A stretch of DNA of 64,000 nucleotides from an uncultured Aquimarina sp. (GCA_947498785.1 CANMLS010000003.1:124001-188000); one strand, 5' to 3'. Positions 36,347-44,790 are shown, numbered from the stretch's first letter. A program made the numbers and translations. The notes: a model not told the origin generated them from the letters alone.

Positions 36347-37237
36347 ATGAATTACATACGAGAACTCAAGGATATTTTAACTTCTGATTATTCTAGTGTA
36401 AATAGAATGCAACACAAGTTAGACCATCTAGCTAAAAATAGTTACCCCACACATATTCACCCCAATAGTCAAAACACATTTAATCTTTTAAAACGAAAAG
36501 TAAGAGATAAAATAAAACAACTTGAAGATAAATTAGAAAATGCTATTGGTGCTGATAAGAAAGATTTAGAAGCTAGAATTAGAGAATTGAAAGATGCTCA
36601 AAAAGAGTTTAAAAAAATAGAACAATCAAGTACCATGTATTCTTTTGAAGTTGCAACATATCCAGAATTTGAATACTTTGGAAAAAAAGACGAAGGGACA
36701 GTATTTTATGATGGTACACTTAGGTCTTTAATAAATGAATTGAAGCATGTATTTCAATTTGAAACAGGGCAATTAGAATTCATAGAAATTAATAATTTTG
36801 GTACGTTTCAGTCAAAACCAGGTCTTACTTATGATGTGTTTGATGAATTAGCAACTTACAAGAGACAGTATGCGCTTGATGGTATGTTAAAATTAAGACT
36901 CTCTCTCTCAGAAGAAGAAATGATTAATAGTATTAAAAAAGTAGGTACTGGTGATAAAAATTTTGGTACAGTAGAGATAAAAAGAATGAAAGATATTAAA
37001 GTAGCTGTTATAGCCAAATTATCTGACTCTCCTATGCAAGATGGTTTATATGAAAAAATTTCACAAAAGGAATTAAATATATATAGTAATGCAAAAGATG
37101 TTTTTAACGCAAATAAAGAAAATAGATTCAATAGAATATCGAATATTAGTTTAGGTTCAGCAGATAAGAAAAAACCGTATCTTGAATATATTAAAGTATA
37201 CATTAAGAAAAAACCTATTATCTATGCGAAGTATTAA
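36347..37237 (+). CDS. orphan toxin-like protein (degenerate metallopeptidase effector domain)
   Basis: A 296-residue protein without signal peptide. Residues about 45-110 are a charged coiled coil (LLKRKVRDKIKQLEDKL...). Then comes a region that reminds me of the C-terminal toxin domains of Bacteroidota RHS/polymorphic toxins: INELKHVFQFETGQLEF followed by YDVFDELATYKRQYALDG. In the remembered relatives the first motif is HELKHAYQFE with an HExxH zinc site; here the first His is Asn, so catalysis may be lost. The N-terminal delivery part of such toxins is missing. The gene overlaps the next by 14 bases, as toxin and immunity genes often do. The assignment is tentative. Confidence 0.5.
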   Translation: MNYIRELKDILTSDYSSVNRMQHKLDHLAKNSYPTHIHPNSQNTFNLLKRKVRDKIKQLEDKLENAIGADKKDLEARIRELKDAQKEFKKIEQSSTMYSFEVATYPEFEYFGKKDEGTVFYDGTLRSLINELKHVFQFETGQLEFIEINNFGTFQSKPGLTYDVFDELATYKRQYALDGMLKLRLSLSEEEMINSIKKVGTGDKNFGTVEIKRMKDIKVAVIAKLSDSPMQDGLYEKISQKELNIYSNAKDVFNANKENRFNRISNISLGSADKKKPYLEYIKVYIKKKPIIYAKY

Positions 37238-37643
37238 TGTTTTAATTTTTCTGCTTTTTCTATCCAATAGTTGTTCCGCACAAAAGGGTATAAAAGGTAA
37301 AGTATATGAGTATTCGAATGCTAAAGAACGAAGTGTTTTTTATAATAGAATTCATTTTAAAAGCGATAGTACATTAAGCATAGGTGGAGGAAAAGGTAAG
37401 TACAGTTATTCTAGTTTTTGGAATTATAAAGTACTCAATAGTAATAAATATTTTATCTATCAACCTAATTCCAAACGCACTAAACCGACTAAAGAAGAAT
37501 TAAAAGATACTATAGGTTTAAAAGTCTATATGGCTGATGTTTTCAATGATACTATTTATTGGAATAATAATAAGGAATTCATCTTCAGGGAACGACTTTT
37601 TAAATTATTTGAATACAGTGGTGTTCCGTTAGAAGACCAATAA
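37224..37643 (+). CDS. small exported protein, possible immunity partner
   Basis: A 139-residue protein starting at ATG 37224 inside the end of the toxin-like gene. The signal peptide LIFLLFLSNSCSAQ contains a Cys in a possible lipobox (SNSC), so it is either a lipoprotein or a secreted protein. The mature part is rich in Lys, Tyr and Asn and mainly beta by appearance. I recognise no family. The overlap, same strand and envelope address would suit an immunity protein to a periplasm-acting effector, but this is inference. Confidence 0.5.
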   Translation: MRSINVLIFLLFLSNSCSAQKGIKGKVYEYSNAKERSVFYNRIHFKSDSTLSIGGGKGKYSYSSFWNYKVLNSNKYFIYQPNSKRTKPTKEELKDTIGLKVYMADVFNDTIYWNNNKEFIFRERLFKLFEYSGVPLEDQ

Positions 37644-37810
37644 ATTTTAACATCTACCTCAGTCCCTTATAAATACTGGTTATCTATCTAATGTCACATT
37701 GTTCTGAAGTTAATAGACTTGAGCTATAAAACCCAGAAAGCAATAAACTTTATCTGTTGTTGCTTGTAATCATAATATCCTTTACCTATAAATAGTTCAT
37801 AAAATAAAAG

Positions 37811-37985
37811 TTACATACAATAAACGTCTGATTTAATTTTATTGATAGCATTTAAGAAAGTAACGACTTCATCAACCATACTAGAGTTGTTATATGCCAA
37901 CATCATATTATTAATCTTTTTTTCTTGGATATGTAAAATAAACTCTAACAAATTGTTCGGGTTTTTTGTTTTTATTCTTAAAGAA
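37811..37985 (-). pseudogene. 3' end of an unidentified minus-strand gene
   Basis: On the minus strand about 55 codons ending at 37811 have protein-like composition (IKTKNPNNLLEFILHIQEKK, then LAYNNSSMVDEVVTFLNAINKI). Upstream of about 37985 the frame runs into antisense of the oxidoreductase 3' fragment, so the gene lost its beginning at this junction. The family is not recognised. Confidence 0.4.
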
Positions 37986-37994
37986 AACGATGAT

Positions 37995-38201
37995 GCAGCT
38001 TGTGGCTTAAGACCTGTTTCTCCAGATGGAATGCTATATATTGGTAAATCTAATCTCTGTAAAAATCTAACTATAGCTACAAGACATGCTATGATGGGGT
38101 GGACCATGGGAACAGCAACTGAAAAATTGGTTTCGGAAATTATATCGAACAAAAAGACATCGTTACATATCGATGTCTATCATCCTGATCGTAGATTTTA
38201 G
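37995..38201 (+). pseudogene. 3' fragment of FAD-dependent D-hydroxyproline dehydrogenase
   Basis: Sixty-eight codons read CGLRPVSPDGMLYIG, TIATRHAMMGWTMGTATEKLVSEII and a HPDRRF end, the C-terminal FAD-binding signature of DadA-like oxidoreductases. The normally invariant Gly of ATGHAMMG is Arg. The middle part of about 220 residues that should join this to 35700-36062 is gone, so the event was a replacement rather than a clean insertion. Confidence 0.85.
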
Positions 38202-39302
38202 CTACAAAATCCCTGTTTGACGTTTATAAAAAGCATCTTGTTGTTTTTTCATCATCTCCCTCGCGATTTTCTTTTTATACTCGTATAACTCTTCTTCTTC
38301 GGTGAGATCACCATAAACTCTATCGTTAATCGCATGATCTGTTTCCAGAGATACTTTTCTTTGATCTTCTTTTTGAGCCACCCAAGTCTTTACTTCACTT
38401 TCTAGATCTTCTAATTTAAAATCATATTCTCCTTTTGGCGAAAGTAACTTTGCAAAAATAGGAGAGGTTTCTATAGCCAGAAAAAGTAAAAAGATAAAAA
38501 ACGAGGGGAGCCATGGTAACTTATTCAAAGCAGTAACTCTTGCCATCAAACCATCAAAATTATCAATTACAGGTTGTGAAGTGACTACCTGACTCTCATA
38601 TTCTGTTGCTAGTTGTGATTTTTGAATTTCTAAGTCAGCTATTTTCTCTGTGTTAGTTTTTTTTAATGCTGCCAATTCGGCTAGAGCCGCATCGTGTTTT
38701 TCTCGTTTTTCTTTATATACAGGACCTTTTCCTATAATTTCTGTTCCTTTTCTACCTTCTGCTTCTGCGATATACGTTTCATAAAGGGTATTAACCTCTG
38801 TCTCTTTTGTTGTCACCTCTTGCTTAAGTGAACCGATTTCAGTTTCAATTGCTGCAATAGCCGGTGTATACTGCGTTGCTATTTGTTCTTTATTTGCAAG
38901 TGTAAAATCATTCTTTTGCTCAAGTAATACGCGGTCAATTTCTTTTTCAAAAATTTTTAATTCCAGAGGTTTCGAAATAACTATTGCAATAATTATAGCC
39001 AAAATAATTCTTGGTGTTGCTTGTAATAACTCATCTATAAAATTTTCTTTTTTCTTTATAGTTGATACAATAAAACGATCCAAATTAAAAATCAAGAGCC
39101 CCCAAATCAATCCGAAGAAAACCGCTGAAAAATAGTTATCGAATACAGTATATAAGGCATAACTAGCAGCAATAAAAGCCATGATTGAAGTAAAGAATAC
39201 TGTTGCTCCTATACCAGCATATTTGTTCTGCTCTCCTCCAGAACTATCGGCCAATATATCTGCATCGGCTCCAGAACATAAAATAAAAAAACGTTTTAAC
39301 AT
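38202..39302 (-). CDS. DUF4407 family membrane protein
   Basis: A 366-residue protein of the Bacteroidota family DUF4407. Four hydrophobic segments are seen (residues about 30-50, 55-75, 95-112 and 258-278); a long coiled coil (about 130-245) lies between the third and the fourth. CSGAD near the N-terminus and IFNLDRFIVSTIKKK are conserved features. The function is unknown. Its stop codon directly abuts the end of the oxidoreductase fragment. Confidence 0.88.
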   Translation of the reverse strand: MLKRFFILCSGADADILADSSGGEQNKYAGIGATVFFTSIMAFIAASYALYTVFDNYFSAVFFGLIWGLLIFNLDRFIVSTIKKKENFIDELLQATPRIILAIIIAIVISKPLELKIFEKEIDRVLLEQKNDFTLANKEQIATQYTPAIAAIETEIGSLKQEVTTKETEVNTLYETYIAEAEGRKGTEIIGKGPVYKEKREKHDAALAELAALKKTNTEKIADLEIQKSQLATEYESQVVTSQPVIDNFDGLMARVTALNKLPWLPSFFIFLLFLAIETSPIFAKLLSPKGEYDFKLEDLESEVKTWVAQKEDQRKVSLETDHAINDRVYGDLTEEEELYEYKKKIAREMMKKQQDAFYKRQTGIL

Positions 39303-39364
39303 GATCTAAGGGTTTTTGATTGATAATAGGTATAACGCTGATTTATAGCCAAATGTTGCACAAA

Positions 39365-39386
39365 AAAACTCCCAGGTGGGAGTTTT
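39365..39386 (-). terminator. terminator downstream of the M56 gene
   Basis: ACTCCCA/TGGGAGT stem with A and T runs on either side, 37 bases beyond the M56 stop codon on the minus strand. Confidence 0.75.
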
Positions 39387-39422
39387 GGCTATTAAAATTG
39401 TTTGAGAAATGAATAATAGACA

Positions 39423-41459
39423 TTAATTTTTTCTTTTGTCGATTTTTGCTCTCTCCTTTCTAGCTTTCTCTACAGCCTTACGCGCTTTTTCCCTAGCTGC
39501 ATTAGCTTCTTTTCTTACTTGCTTACGGGCTTTTTCTGCTTCTTTCCTTGCCTTTTCTGCATTATATCTTGCCATTTCTCTAGCTTTCTCTGCTTGCTTC
39601 ATTGCCATTTTAACTTCCTCCCTTGCTAATTTTGATCTATGCAAAGCTCGTTCTTCAGCTTTTAATCTCGATCTTTCTGATCTTCTTAATGCTTGCTCTC
39701 TTAACTCTTGTGATCGCTCCATAGCATTTTCAGCAGCTTCCATCGCAATTGCTATTGAGATCTCTGCTTCTTCTCTTACTTCTTCAACTTTTAGTCTCGA
39801 TCTTTCTGACCTTCTTAATGCTTGTTCTCTTAACTCTTGTGATCGTTCTCTTTGCACTCGCATTCCTTCTCTAGCAATCGCTCTAGCTTCCTGCGCTTGT
39901 TCCATAGCTTCTCTTCTAACTCTATGCGCTTCATGCATAGTATTTCTAGCAGTTTCCATCGCAATTGCTCTTGAGATCTCTGCCTCTTCTGCATGTTTCA
40001 TTGCAAGAGCTCTTGCTTCTTCGGCATGCTCCATCGCATTTTCAATCTCTTGTTCTGCTATTATTTCGGACTCCTCTCTTTCTATTTCGGCTTCATATTT
40101 CGCTTTTTCTAATTCTTCTACTATTTCTGCTTCATTTTCAATTACACTATAATCGGTTTCTATATCAGCATTAGACAATGAAGTTTTGTCTGATTGTGGA
40201 CTCTTCATTAGTGATGCTTTTAGCCCTTTGGCCATCACTGGAGGTTTTACAACCGATGATGAAGGGGCTGCTCCTACTCTGATAGCTTCTGGTGAAGGAG
40301 GACTTGGTGGAACAAGATCATGCCCATTAGGATTTGCCTTATATAATCTAGTTTTTCTATATGCTGTATTTAATTTCTCAAGAAAAGTATCTGAGGTATT
40401 TTCCATTTTAACATCAAAATGAAATTCTGTAAGTTCATTATCTTTCCATTGCTTAGTAACATCATCAATTACTTGTGCAAAACCAGAAATATCGGTATTA
40501 ATACCATTTACATTTATCTTTTCTCCACTTAATTTGATTTTGATATTTTTATCTGGATGAGTTGGTGCAATAGTAGTAGTACTCGTTTTTTGTTGTGCTA
40601 CTATTTTATTATTAAATAAAAGTACACATCCAATAAGGATTGGTAAAAACAACAGCATTCTAGCTGTTGCTCTTGTTTTCGAAAATTTTTGTGACATCAT
40701 AACAATTCGTTTTTTGGTTAATGAATAATTAATGGGGCTTGTCAACACAGCATGATTAGCGCTGTTTGGATAGCTAACAAGTAAATCCATATATCGATGT
40801 ATTGAACATTTTTCTTTCAATACTTTTTGATCTGCAAGAAATTCGTGATTCAGTCGTACCGATTTTTTAATCCAAAACCATATAGGGTTGAACCAAAAAA
40901 TCATTTGAAAAATCTCTATACATAAAATATCTAATGTATGTTTTTGTCGAACATGTGTTTTCTCATGTAACAATACTTCCTGAGGGATAGATTTTTGTAG
41001 AAATTCTTTTTTTGGAACAAAAATATATTTCAAAAATGTATACGGGACAATGGCATGGTTTAATAACACATTTACATGTGAAGTCTCTTTGAGGTTTTCA
41101 TTTTGCTTTACCTTTTTTATCAAACCATACATATTTCTGATAAATCTAATTGCAAAAATCAGGAAACCTACTCCATATATACCCCACAATACCATAGGCA
41201 GATAATTCGCAGAAGATTCTTCTACCTGTGAATCATTTACTACAGGAGCATAAGTCATGGTTGATTGAAGTTCTTCTGGATTGATGTCAATATCAGTTTC
41301 ATATGTTATTGTGATCAAAGGGATTGTATATGCAAAAATCAAACTAAAGAGAAGGTAAAATCTTTTAAGATGATGCATGTTTTCTCGTTCTAGAAACAAG
41401 GTATAGAAACCCCATAACAGCACTAAACAAAGAGATGATTTTATGATATATATGATCAT
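39423..41459 (-). CDS. M56 (BlaR1-type) membrane metallopeptidase with coiled-coil tail
   Basis: A 678-residue sensor-protease. The first 280 residues hold four membrane helices and the M56 peptidase domain, with HEKTH in LLHEKTHVRQKH as the zinc motif and NHEFLADQ with the third ligand. After the last helix comes a periplasmic region and then, from about residue 430, some 250 residues of Ala/Glu/Arg/Lys-rich coiled coil. No penicillin-binding sensor domain is present, so the signal is unlikely to be a beta-lactam. It overlaps the blaI-type gene by four bases; proteolysis of that repressor is the expected output. Confidence 0.9.
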   Translation of the reverse strand: MIIYIIKSSLCLVLLWGFYTLFLERENMHHLKRFYLLFSLIFAYTIPLITITYETDIDINPEELQSTMTYAPVVNDSQVEESSANYLPMVLWGIYGVGFLIFAIRFIRNMYGLIKKVKQNENLKETSHVNVLLNHAIVPYTFLKYIFVPKKEFLQKSIPQEVLLHEKTHVRQKHTLDILCIEIFQMIFWFNPIWFWIKKSVRLNHEFLADQKVLKEKCSIHRYMDLLVSYPNSANHAVLTSPINYSLTKKRIVMMSQKFSKTRATARMLLFLPILIGCVLLFNNKIVAQQKTSTTTIAPTHPDKNIKIKLSGEKINVNGINTDISGFAQVIDDVTKQWKDNELTEFHFDVKMENTSDTFLEKLNTAYRKTRLYKANPNGHDLVPPSPPSPEAIRVGAAPSSSVVKPPVMAKGLKASLMKSPQSDKTSLSNADIETDYSVIENEAEIVEELEKAKYEAEIEREESEIIAEQEIENAMEHAEEARALAMKHAEEAEISRAIAMETARNTMHEAHRVRREAMEQAQEARAIAREGMRVQRERSQELREQALRRSERSRLKVEEVREEAEISIAIAMEAAENAMERSQELREQALRRSERSRLKAEERALHRSKLAREEVKMAMKQAEKAREMARYNAEKARKEAEKARKQVRKEANAAREKARKAVEKARKERAKIDKRKN
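39659..39855 (-). repeat. 129-bp intragenic duplication in the M56 tail
   Basis: A stretch coding for RSQELREQALRRSERSRLK occurs twice, 129 bp (43 codons) apart, with only a few base changes, so the coiled-coil tail grew by in-frame duplication. Confidence 0.75.
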
Positions 41460-41827
41460 TGCTTTTGTTTTTCGATTTGTTGATCCACTATCTTTTTAAG
41501 TTCTTCTAATTCTGTGGTAGACAAGTTAGTTTCTGAAGTAAAAAAAGATGCAAATTGTGACGCAGAATTATTGAAAAAATTCTTAATTAAACCATTCACA
41601 TGCTTAGAGAAATAATCTGTCTTTTTTACTAAAGGATAATATTCTCTGGACTTTCCATATAATTTATAATCTATAAATCCTTTATCTGTCATTCTTTTGA
41701 GTAAGGTAGCCACAGTTGTCGTTGCAGGTTTTGGTTCTGGAAAAGCATCTAATACATCTTTCATAAAGGCTTTCTCTAGTTTCCAGAGGTATTGCATTAC
41801 TTGTTCTTCTGTTTTTGATAATTGCAT
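41456..41827 (-). CDS. BlaI/MecI/CopY family repressor
   Basis: A 123-residue winged-helix repressor. LSKTEEQVMQYLWKLEKAFMKDV, TVATLLKRMTDKGFI and YKLYGKSREYYPLV give the standard N-terminal DNA-binding domain, followed by a short dimerisation domain. It precedes and overlaps the M56 protease gene, which presumably cleaves it. Two dyads at 41831-41865 lie over its own -7 box and start, so it should repress itself and the protease. Confidence 0.93.
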   Translation of the reverse strand: MQLSKTEEQVMQYLWKLEKAFMKDVLDAFPEPKPATTTVATLLKRMTDKGFIDYKLYGKSREYYPLVKKTDYFSKHVNGLIKNFFNNSASQFASFFTSETNLSTTELEELKKIVDQQIEKQKQ

Positions 41828-41830
41828 TTG

Positions 41831-41886
41831 TTCTACGTCGTTAGAATTAACTCTACAAATGTAGAATAAAATTTTATGTTTCCAAA
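41831..41886 (-). promoter_or_regulatory. blaI promoter with embedded operators
   Basis: On the minus strand TTTG (41883-41886), 19 bases, then TACATTTG (41856-41863). The -7 box is inside the perfect dyad TCTACA-AA-TGTAGA at 41852-41865. A second dyad TTCTA-N6-TAGAA covers 41831-41846 between the -7 box and the ATG; centres are 20 bp apart. The TACA/TGTA core resembles classical BlaI/MecI boxes. Confidence 0.7.
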
Positions 41887-41908
41887 TTATTTATTCATAA
41901 AAACAAAA

Positions 41909-41931
41909 AAACCACTCATAATGAGTGGTTT
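41909..41931 (-). terminator. terminator of the dipeptidase gene
   Basis: AAACCACTCAT / ATGAGTGGTTT stem with a single-base loop, followed on the minus strand by T-rich sequence. Confidence 0.8.
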
Positions 41932-41954
41932 GTATATCTACTTTTATATCTGAA

Positions 41955-43343
41955 TCATTTACTCAGTTCTGTAAAGTACTTATAAAAAAGAGGAATGGTT
42001 TCTATGCCTTTTAGGTAATTCCAAACTCCAAAATGTTCATTTGGAGAATGTATGGCATCACTATCCAATCCAAATCCCATCAAAATTGTTTTACTTTGTA
42101 GTTCTTTCTCAAATAACGATACAATAGGAATACTACCTCCACTACGCTGCGGAATTGGAGTTTTACCAAATGTATCCTGATATGCCTTACTTGCTGCTTG
42201 ATATCCAACATTATCGATTGGAGTAACATACCCTTGTCCGCCGTGATGTGGAATCACTTTTACTGTTACTGCTTCTGGTGCTATATTTTCAAAATGTTTA
42301 CTAAACAATTCTGTAATTTCTTCCCAGTCCTGATTGGGTACCAAACGCATGGATATTTTAGCATAGGCTTTACTTGCAATAACAGTCTTTGCTCCTTCGC
42401 CGGTATATCCACCCCATATTCCGTTTACATCTAATGTTGGTCTGATCGAATTACGCTCATTCGTTGTATACCCTTCTTCTCCATAAACATCATTAATTTT
42501 CAATGATGTTTTATACTTATCAAGAGAAAAAGGTGCTTTCGCCATTTCGGCACGTTCTTCTTCTGAAAGGTCTTCTACTTTATCATAAAAACCTGGAACA
42601 GTAATATGGTTATTTTCATCATGAAGAGATGCAATCATTTTTGTCAAAATATTGATTGGATTGGCTACTGCTCCACCATACAAACCACTATGTAAATCTC
42701 TATTGGGTCCAGTCACCTCAACTTCAACATAACTTAATCCTCGTAAGCCTGTTGTTATTGAAGGTACGTCTTTAGCAATCATTCCTGTATCACTAATCAA
42801 GATTACATCATTAGCTAGTTTTTCTTGATTACGTTCTACAAACCAACTTAAACTCTTACTCCCTACCTCTTCTTCTCCTTCGATCATAAATTTTATATTG
42901 CAAGGCAGTTGACCTGTTTTTGTCATAATTTCTAATGCCTTAACATGCATATACATCTGACCTTTATCATCACAAGACCCTCTAGCAAAAATAGCTCCTT
43001 CGGGATGAATTTCTGTTTTTTTAATTACTGGTTCAAATGGTGGACTATCCCATAAATCTAGTGGATCAGGGGGTTGTACGTCATAGTGACCATATACCAA
43101 TACTGTTGGAAGGTTCTTATCTATAATTTTTTCACCATATACGATAGGATAACCAGGAGTCTCACATATCTCAACAACATCACAACCTGCTTCTCTAAGA
43201 CTTTTTTCTATCTCTCTTGCTGTTCTGATTACATCATCTTTATATGCCGAATCAGCACTAACGGATGGAATTTTAAGTAGTTCAAGAAGTTCATTTATAA
43301 ATCGATCTTTATGTTCTTGAACATAGGTTTTTATGTCTTGCAT
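41955..43343 (-). CDS. M20 family dipeptidase
   Basis: A 462-residue cytosolic metallopeptidase of the M20 family (carnosinase/CNDP-like). Metal and catalytic residues are visible: His86 and Asp88 in VYGHYDVQP, Asp125 in ARGSCDDKGQ, the Glu pair in EGEEEVGS, and ISDTGM; the dimerisation lid is in GLRGLSYVEVEVTGPNRDLHSGLYGG. The length is normal and no signal peptide is present. It is transcribed away from the tRNA gene. Confidence 0.93.
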   Translation of the reverse strand: MQDIKTYVQEHKDRFINELLELLKIPSVSADSAYKDDVIRTAREIEKSLREAGCDVVEICETPGYPIVYGEKIIDKNLPTVLVYGHYDVQPPDPLDLWDSPPFEPVIKKTEIHPEGAIFARGSCDDKGQMYMHVKALEIMTKTGQLPCNIKFMIEGEEEVGSKSLSWFVERNQEKLANDVILISDTGMIAKDVPSITTGLRGLSYVEVEVTGPNRDLHSGLYGGAVANPINILTKMIASLHDENNHITVPGFYDKVEDLSEEERAEMAKAPFSLDKYKTSLKINDVYGEEGYTTNERNSIRPTLDVNGIWGGYTGEGAKTVIASKAYAKISMRLVPNQDWEEITELFSKHFENIAPEAVTVKVIPHHGGQGYVTPIDNVGYQAASKAYQDTFGKTPIPQRSGGSIPIVSLFEKELQSKTILMGFGLDSDAIHSPNEHFGVWNYLKGIETIPLFYKYFTELSK

Positions 43344-43423
43344 GAATTTGAGTTAATTTTGGTCTAAATGTACTAAAAGTTTATATTTTTTTAAATGGTT
43401 CTTTTTATTTTAAAAGTATTGTT

Positions 43424-43431
43424 TATATTTG
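43424..43431 (+). promoter_or_regulatory. -7 box of the tRNA-Leu gene
   Basis: TATATTTG matches TAnnTTTG, 45 bases before the mature 5' end of the tRNA. Confidence 0.6.
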
Positions 43432-43476
43432 CACTCGCTTTTACAAAGAGTCCTAAGTATTGTAAAGGTTTTTAAT

Positions 43477-43558
43477 GCGGGCGTGGTGGAATTGGTAGAC
43501 ACGCTAGACTTAGGATCTAGTGCCGCGAGGTGTGAGAGTTCGAGTCTCTCCGCCCGCA
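43477..43558 (+). tRNA. tRNA-Leu (UAG)
   Basis: An 82-base class II tRNA. Acceptor stem GCGGGCG pairs with CGCCCGC, the anticodon stem CTAGA/TCTAG carries TAG at 43511-43513, and a long variable arm (TGCCGCGAGGTGT) precedes the T arm with GTTCGAGTC. The discriminator is A; CCA is not encoded. Confidence 0.97.
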
Positions 43559-43568
43559 CAGAAAAACA

Positions 43569-43597
43569 AAAGCCGACTTTAACGAGTCGGCTTTTTT
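43569..43597 (+). terminator. terminator of the tRNA-Leu gene
   Basis: AAGCCGACT / AGTCGGCTT stem, loop TTAACG, then a run of Ts. Confidence 0.85.
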
Positions 43598-43674
43598 ATA
43601 TGGGATCATATTTAACCATACCTTAGATCAAGGATTATTCTCAAAAAAAGATCAAGACCAAATACTTATACATT

Positions 43675-44193
43675 TTATACAGTTTTTAATTTTTCATCAA
43701 TAAAAATATTAAGTTCCTTTTGTAAGGATTCAGGAATTATTTCATTCTCTATCCAAGTATGAATATCACCAAGATAATGCATTCCTAAATAATTAGCAGA
43801 TTCTATAAAAGGCATTGTAAAACCATCTTTTAAGTCTTGGTCAGAACCACAACTTATCATACCCATTGTTTTTCCTCTCAATTTTCTTCCGATCTCTTTT
43901 TCAATTTTCAAACAATCTGTTATTCTATCAAAAAATATTTTCATATCACCACTCATGGCATACCAATATACAGGAGTAGCAAAAATTATAATATCATAGA
44001 TATCCACAATTTCTTTCATTAAAGGAATAAAATCATCATTCCTGTTTTCTGATTCATAATCATATGCACTAATACGTTTTGATTTTAAATCTACAACATC
44101 AAACCCTGTTCTTTCTTTAATATAAGACACAATTATGCTAGTGTTCCCTTTGCTTCTCGAACTTCCTTGAATAAGTACTCCTCTTTTATTCAT
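43675..44193 (-). CDS. flavodoxin-fold NAD(P)H-dependent oxidoreductase
   Basis: A 172-residue FMN reductase-like protein. The phosphate loop GSSRSKGNTS binds FMN, and ATPVYWYAMSGDMKIFFDRITD is the second conserved motif of this group. It should reduce quinones, azo compounds or nitro compounds with NAD(P)H; the true substrate is unknown. It has its own promoter. Confidence 0.88.
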   Translation of the reverse strand: MNKRGVLIQGSSRSKGNTSIIVSYIKERTGFDVVDLKSKRISAYDYESENRNDDFIPLMKEIVDIYDIIIFATPVYWYAMSGDMKIFFDRITDCLKIEKEIGRKLRGKTMGMISCGSDQDLKDGFTMPFIESANYLGMHYLGDIHTWIENEIIPESLQKELNIFIDEKLKTV

Positions 44194-44217
44194 TTTGAAT
44201 CTGTTTAATTAAAAGAA

Positions 44218-44248
44218 CAAAACTATTCTACTCAAAGTAATCATCAAA
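44218..44248 (-). promoter_or_regulatory. promoter of the flavodoxin-fold oxidoreductase
   Basis: On the minus strand TTTG (44245-44248), 19 bases, TAGTTTTG (44218-44225), 24 bases before the ATG. Confidence 0.6.
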
Positions 44249-44397
44249 TAAGGGATGATTTTTACCCTATCGTATATCTCAATGCTTTTTCTATATCGCA
44301 ATCACTCTTCAACGGGGTTTTTCTCTGGTATGCACTCATTTTTTAAATTTCATTCAAAAATGAAAATACAAATAAATCTTGTGGATGTCGATAGTTA

Positions 44398-44790
44398 TCA
44401 ATTCTTGATTGGAGTACATATCTCAATCAAAAAACCATTATTATCTTTAACATATCCAACTTTTTGTCCCCAAGGTTTTGTTATAAGCTTTTCTACCTCG
44501 ATGGCACCTGCTTTAATTGCTTTTTCATAATCAAAATCAATATTTTCTGTAGTAAATGCCAATTCTACTCCAAATGGTTTTTCTAGAAGTGAGCTTTTTA
44601 TAAATCCATCCTTAAAATTAGAGTTTCCTAATTCTATTGAAGCAAATGCAATTGTTGTTTCTCCAGAAATCAATTCACTATAATCATTTTCTGGTGTTAT
44701 AAACTTCTTTTTAAATCCAAACGCACTCTCATAAAATTCAATGGTTTCAGAAACATTTTCTACATAAATAATAGTGTATGCAAATTTCAT
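44398..44790 (-). CDS. VOC family (glyoxalase/bleomycin resistance-like) protein
   Basis: A 130-residue protein of the vicinal oxygen chelate fold. Two beta-alpha-beta-beta-beta modules are recognisable: FAYTIIYVENVSETIEFYESAFGF at the start and KPWGQKVGYVKDNNGFLIEICTP at the end. The metal ligands are not fully preserved (no His at the first position), so it may bind a small molecule rather than act as an enzyme. Confidence 0.87.
   Translation of the reverse strand: MKFAYTIIYVENVSETIEFYESAFGFKKKFITPENDYSELISGETTIAFASIELGNSNFKDGFIKSSLLEKPFGVELAFTTENIDFDYEKAIKAGAIEVEKLITKPWGQKVGYVKDNNGFLIEICTPIKN

Noticed and set aside
39436..40152. Long plus-strand frame rich in Ser, Ala and Leu
   Set aside because: It is the antisense shadow of the Ala/Glu/Arg/Lys coiled coil of the M56 protein; such repeats keep the reverse frame open.
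43429..43626. Plus-strand 65-codon frame with a start before the tRNA
   Set aside because: It runs straight through the tRNA-Leu gene and its terminator.
44255..44530. Plus-strand 91-codon frame overlapping the VOC gene end
   Set aside because: Mostly antisense to the VOC gene and the flavodoxin-fold gene's promoter region; no domain.
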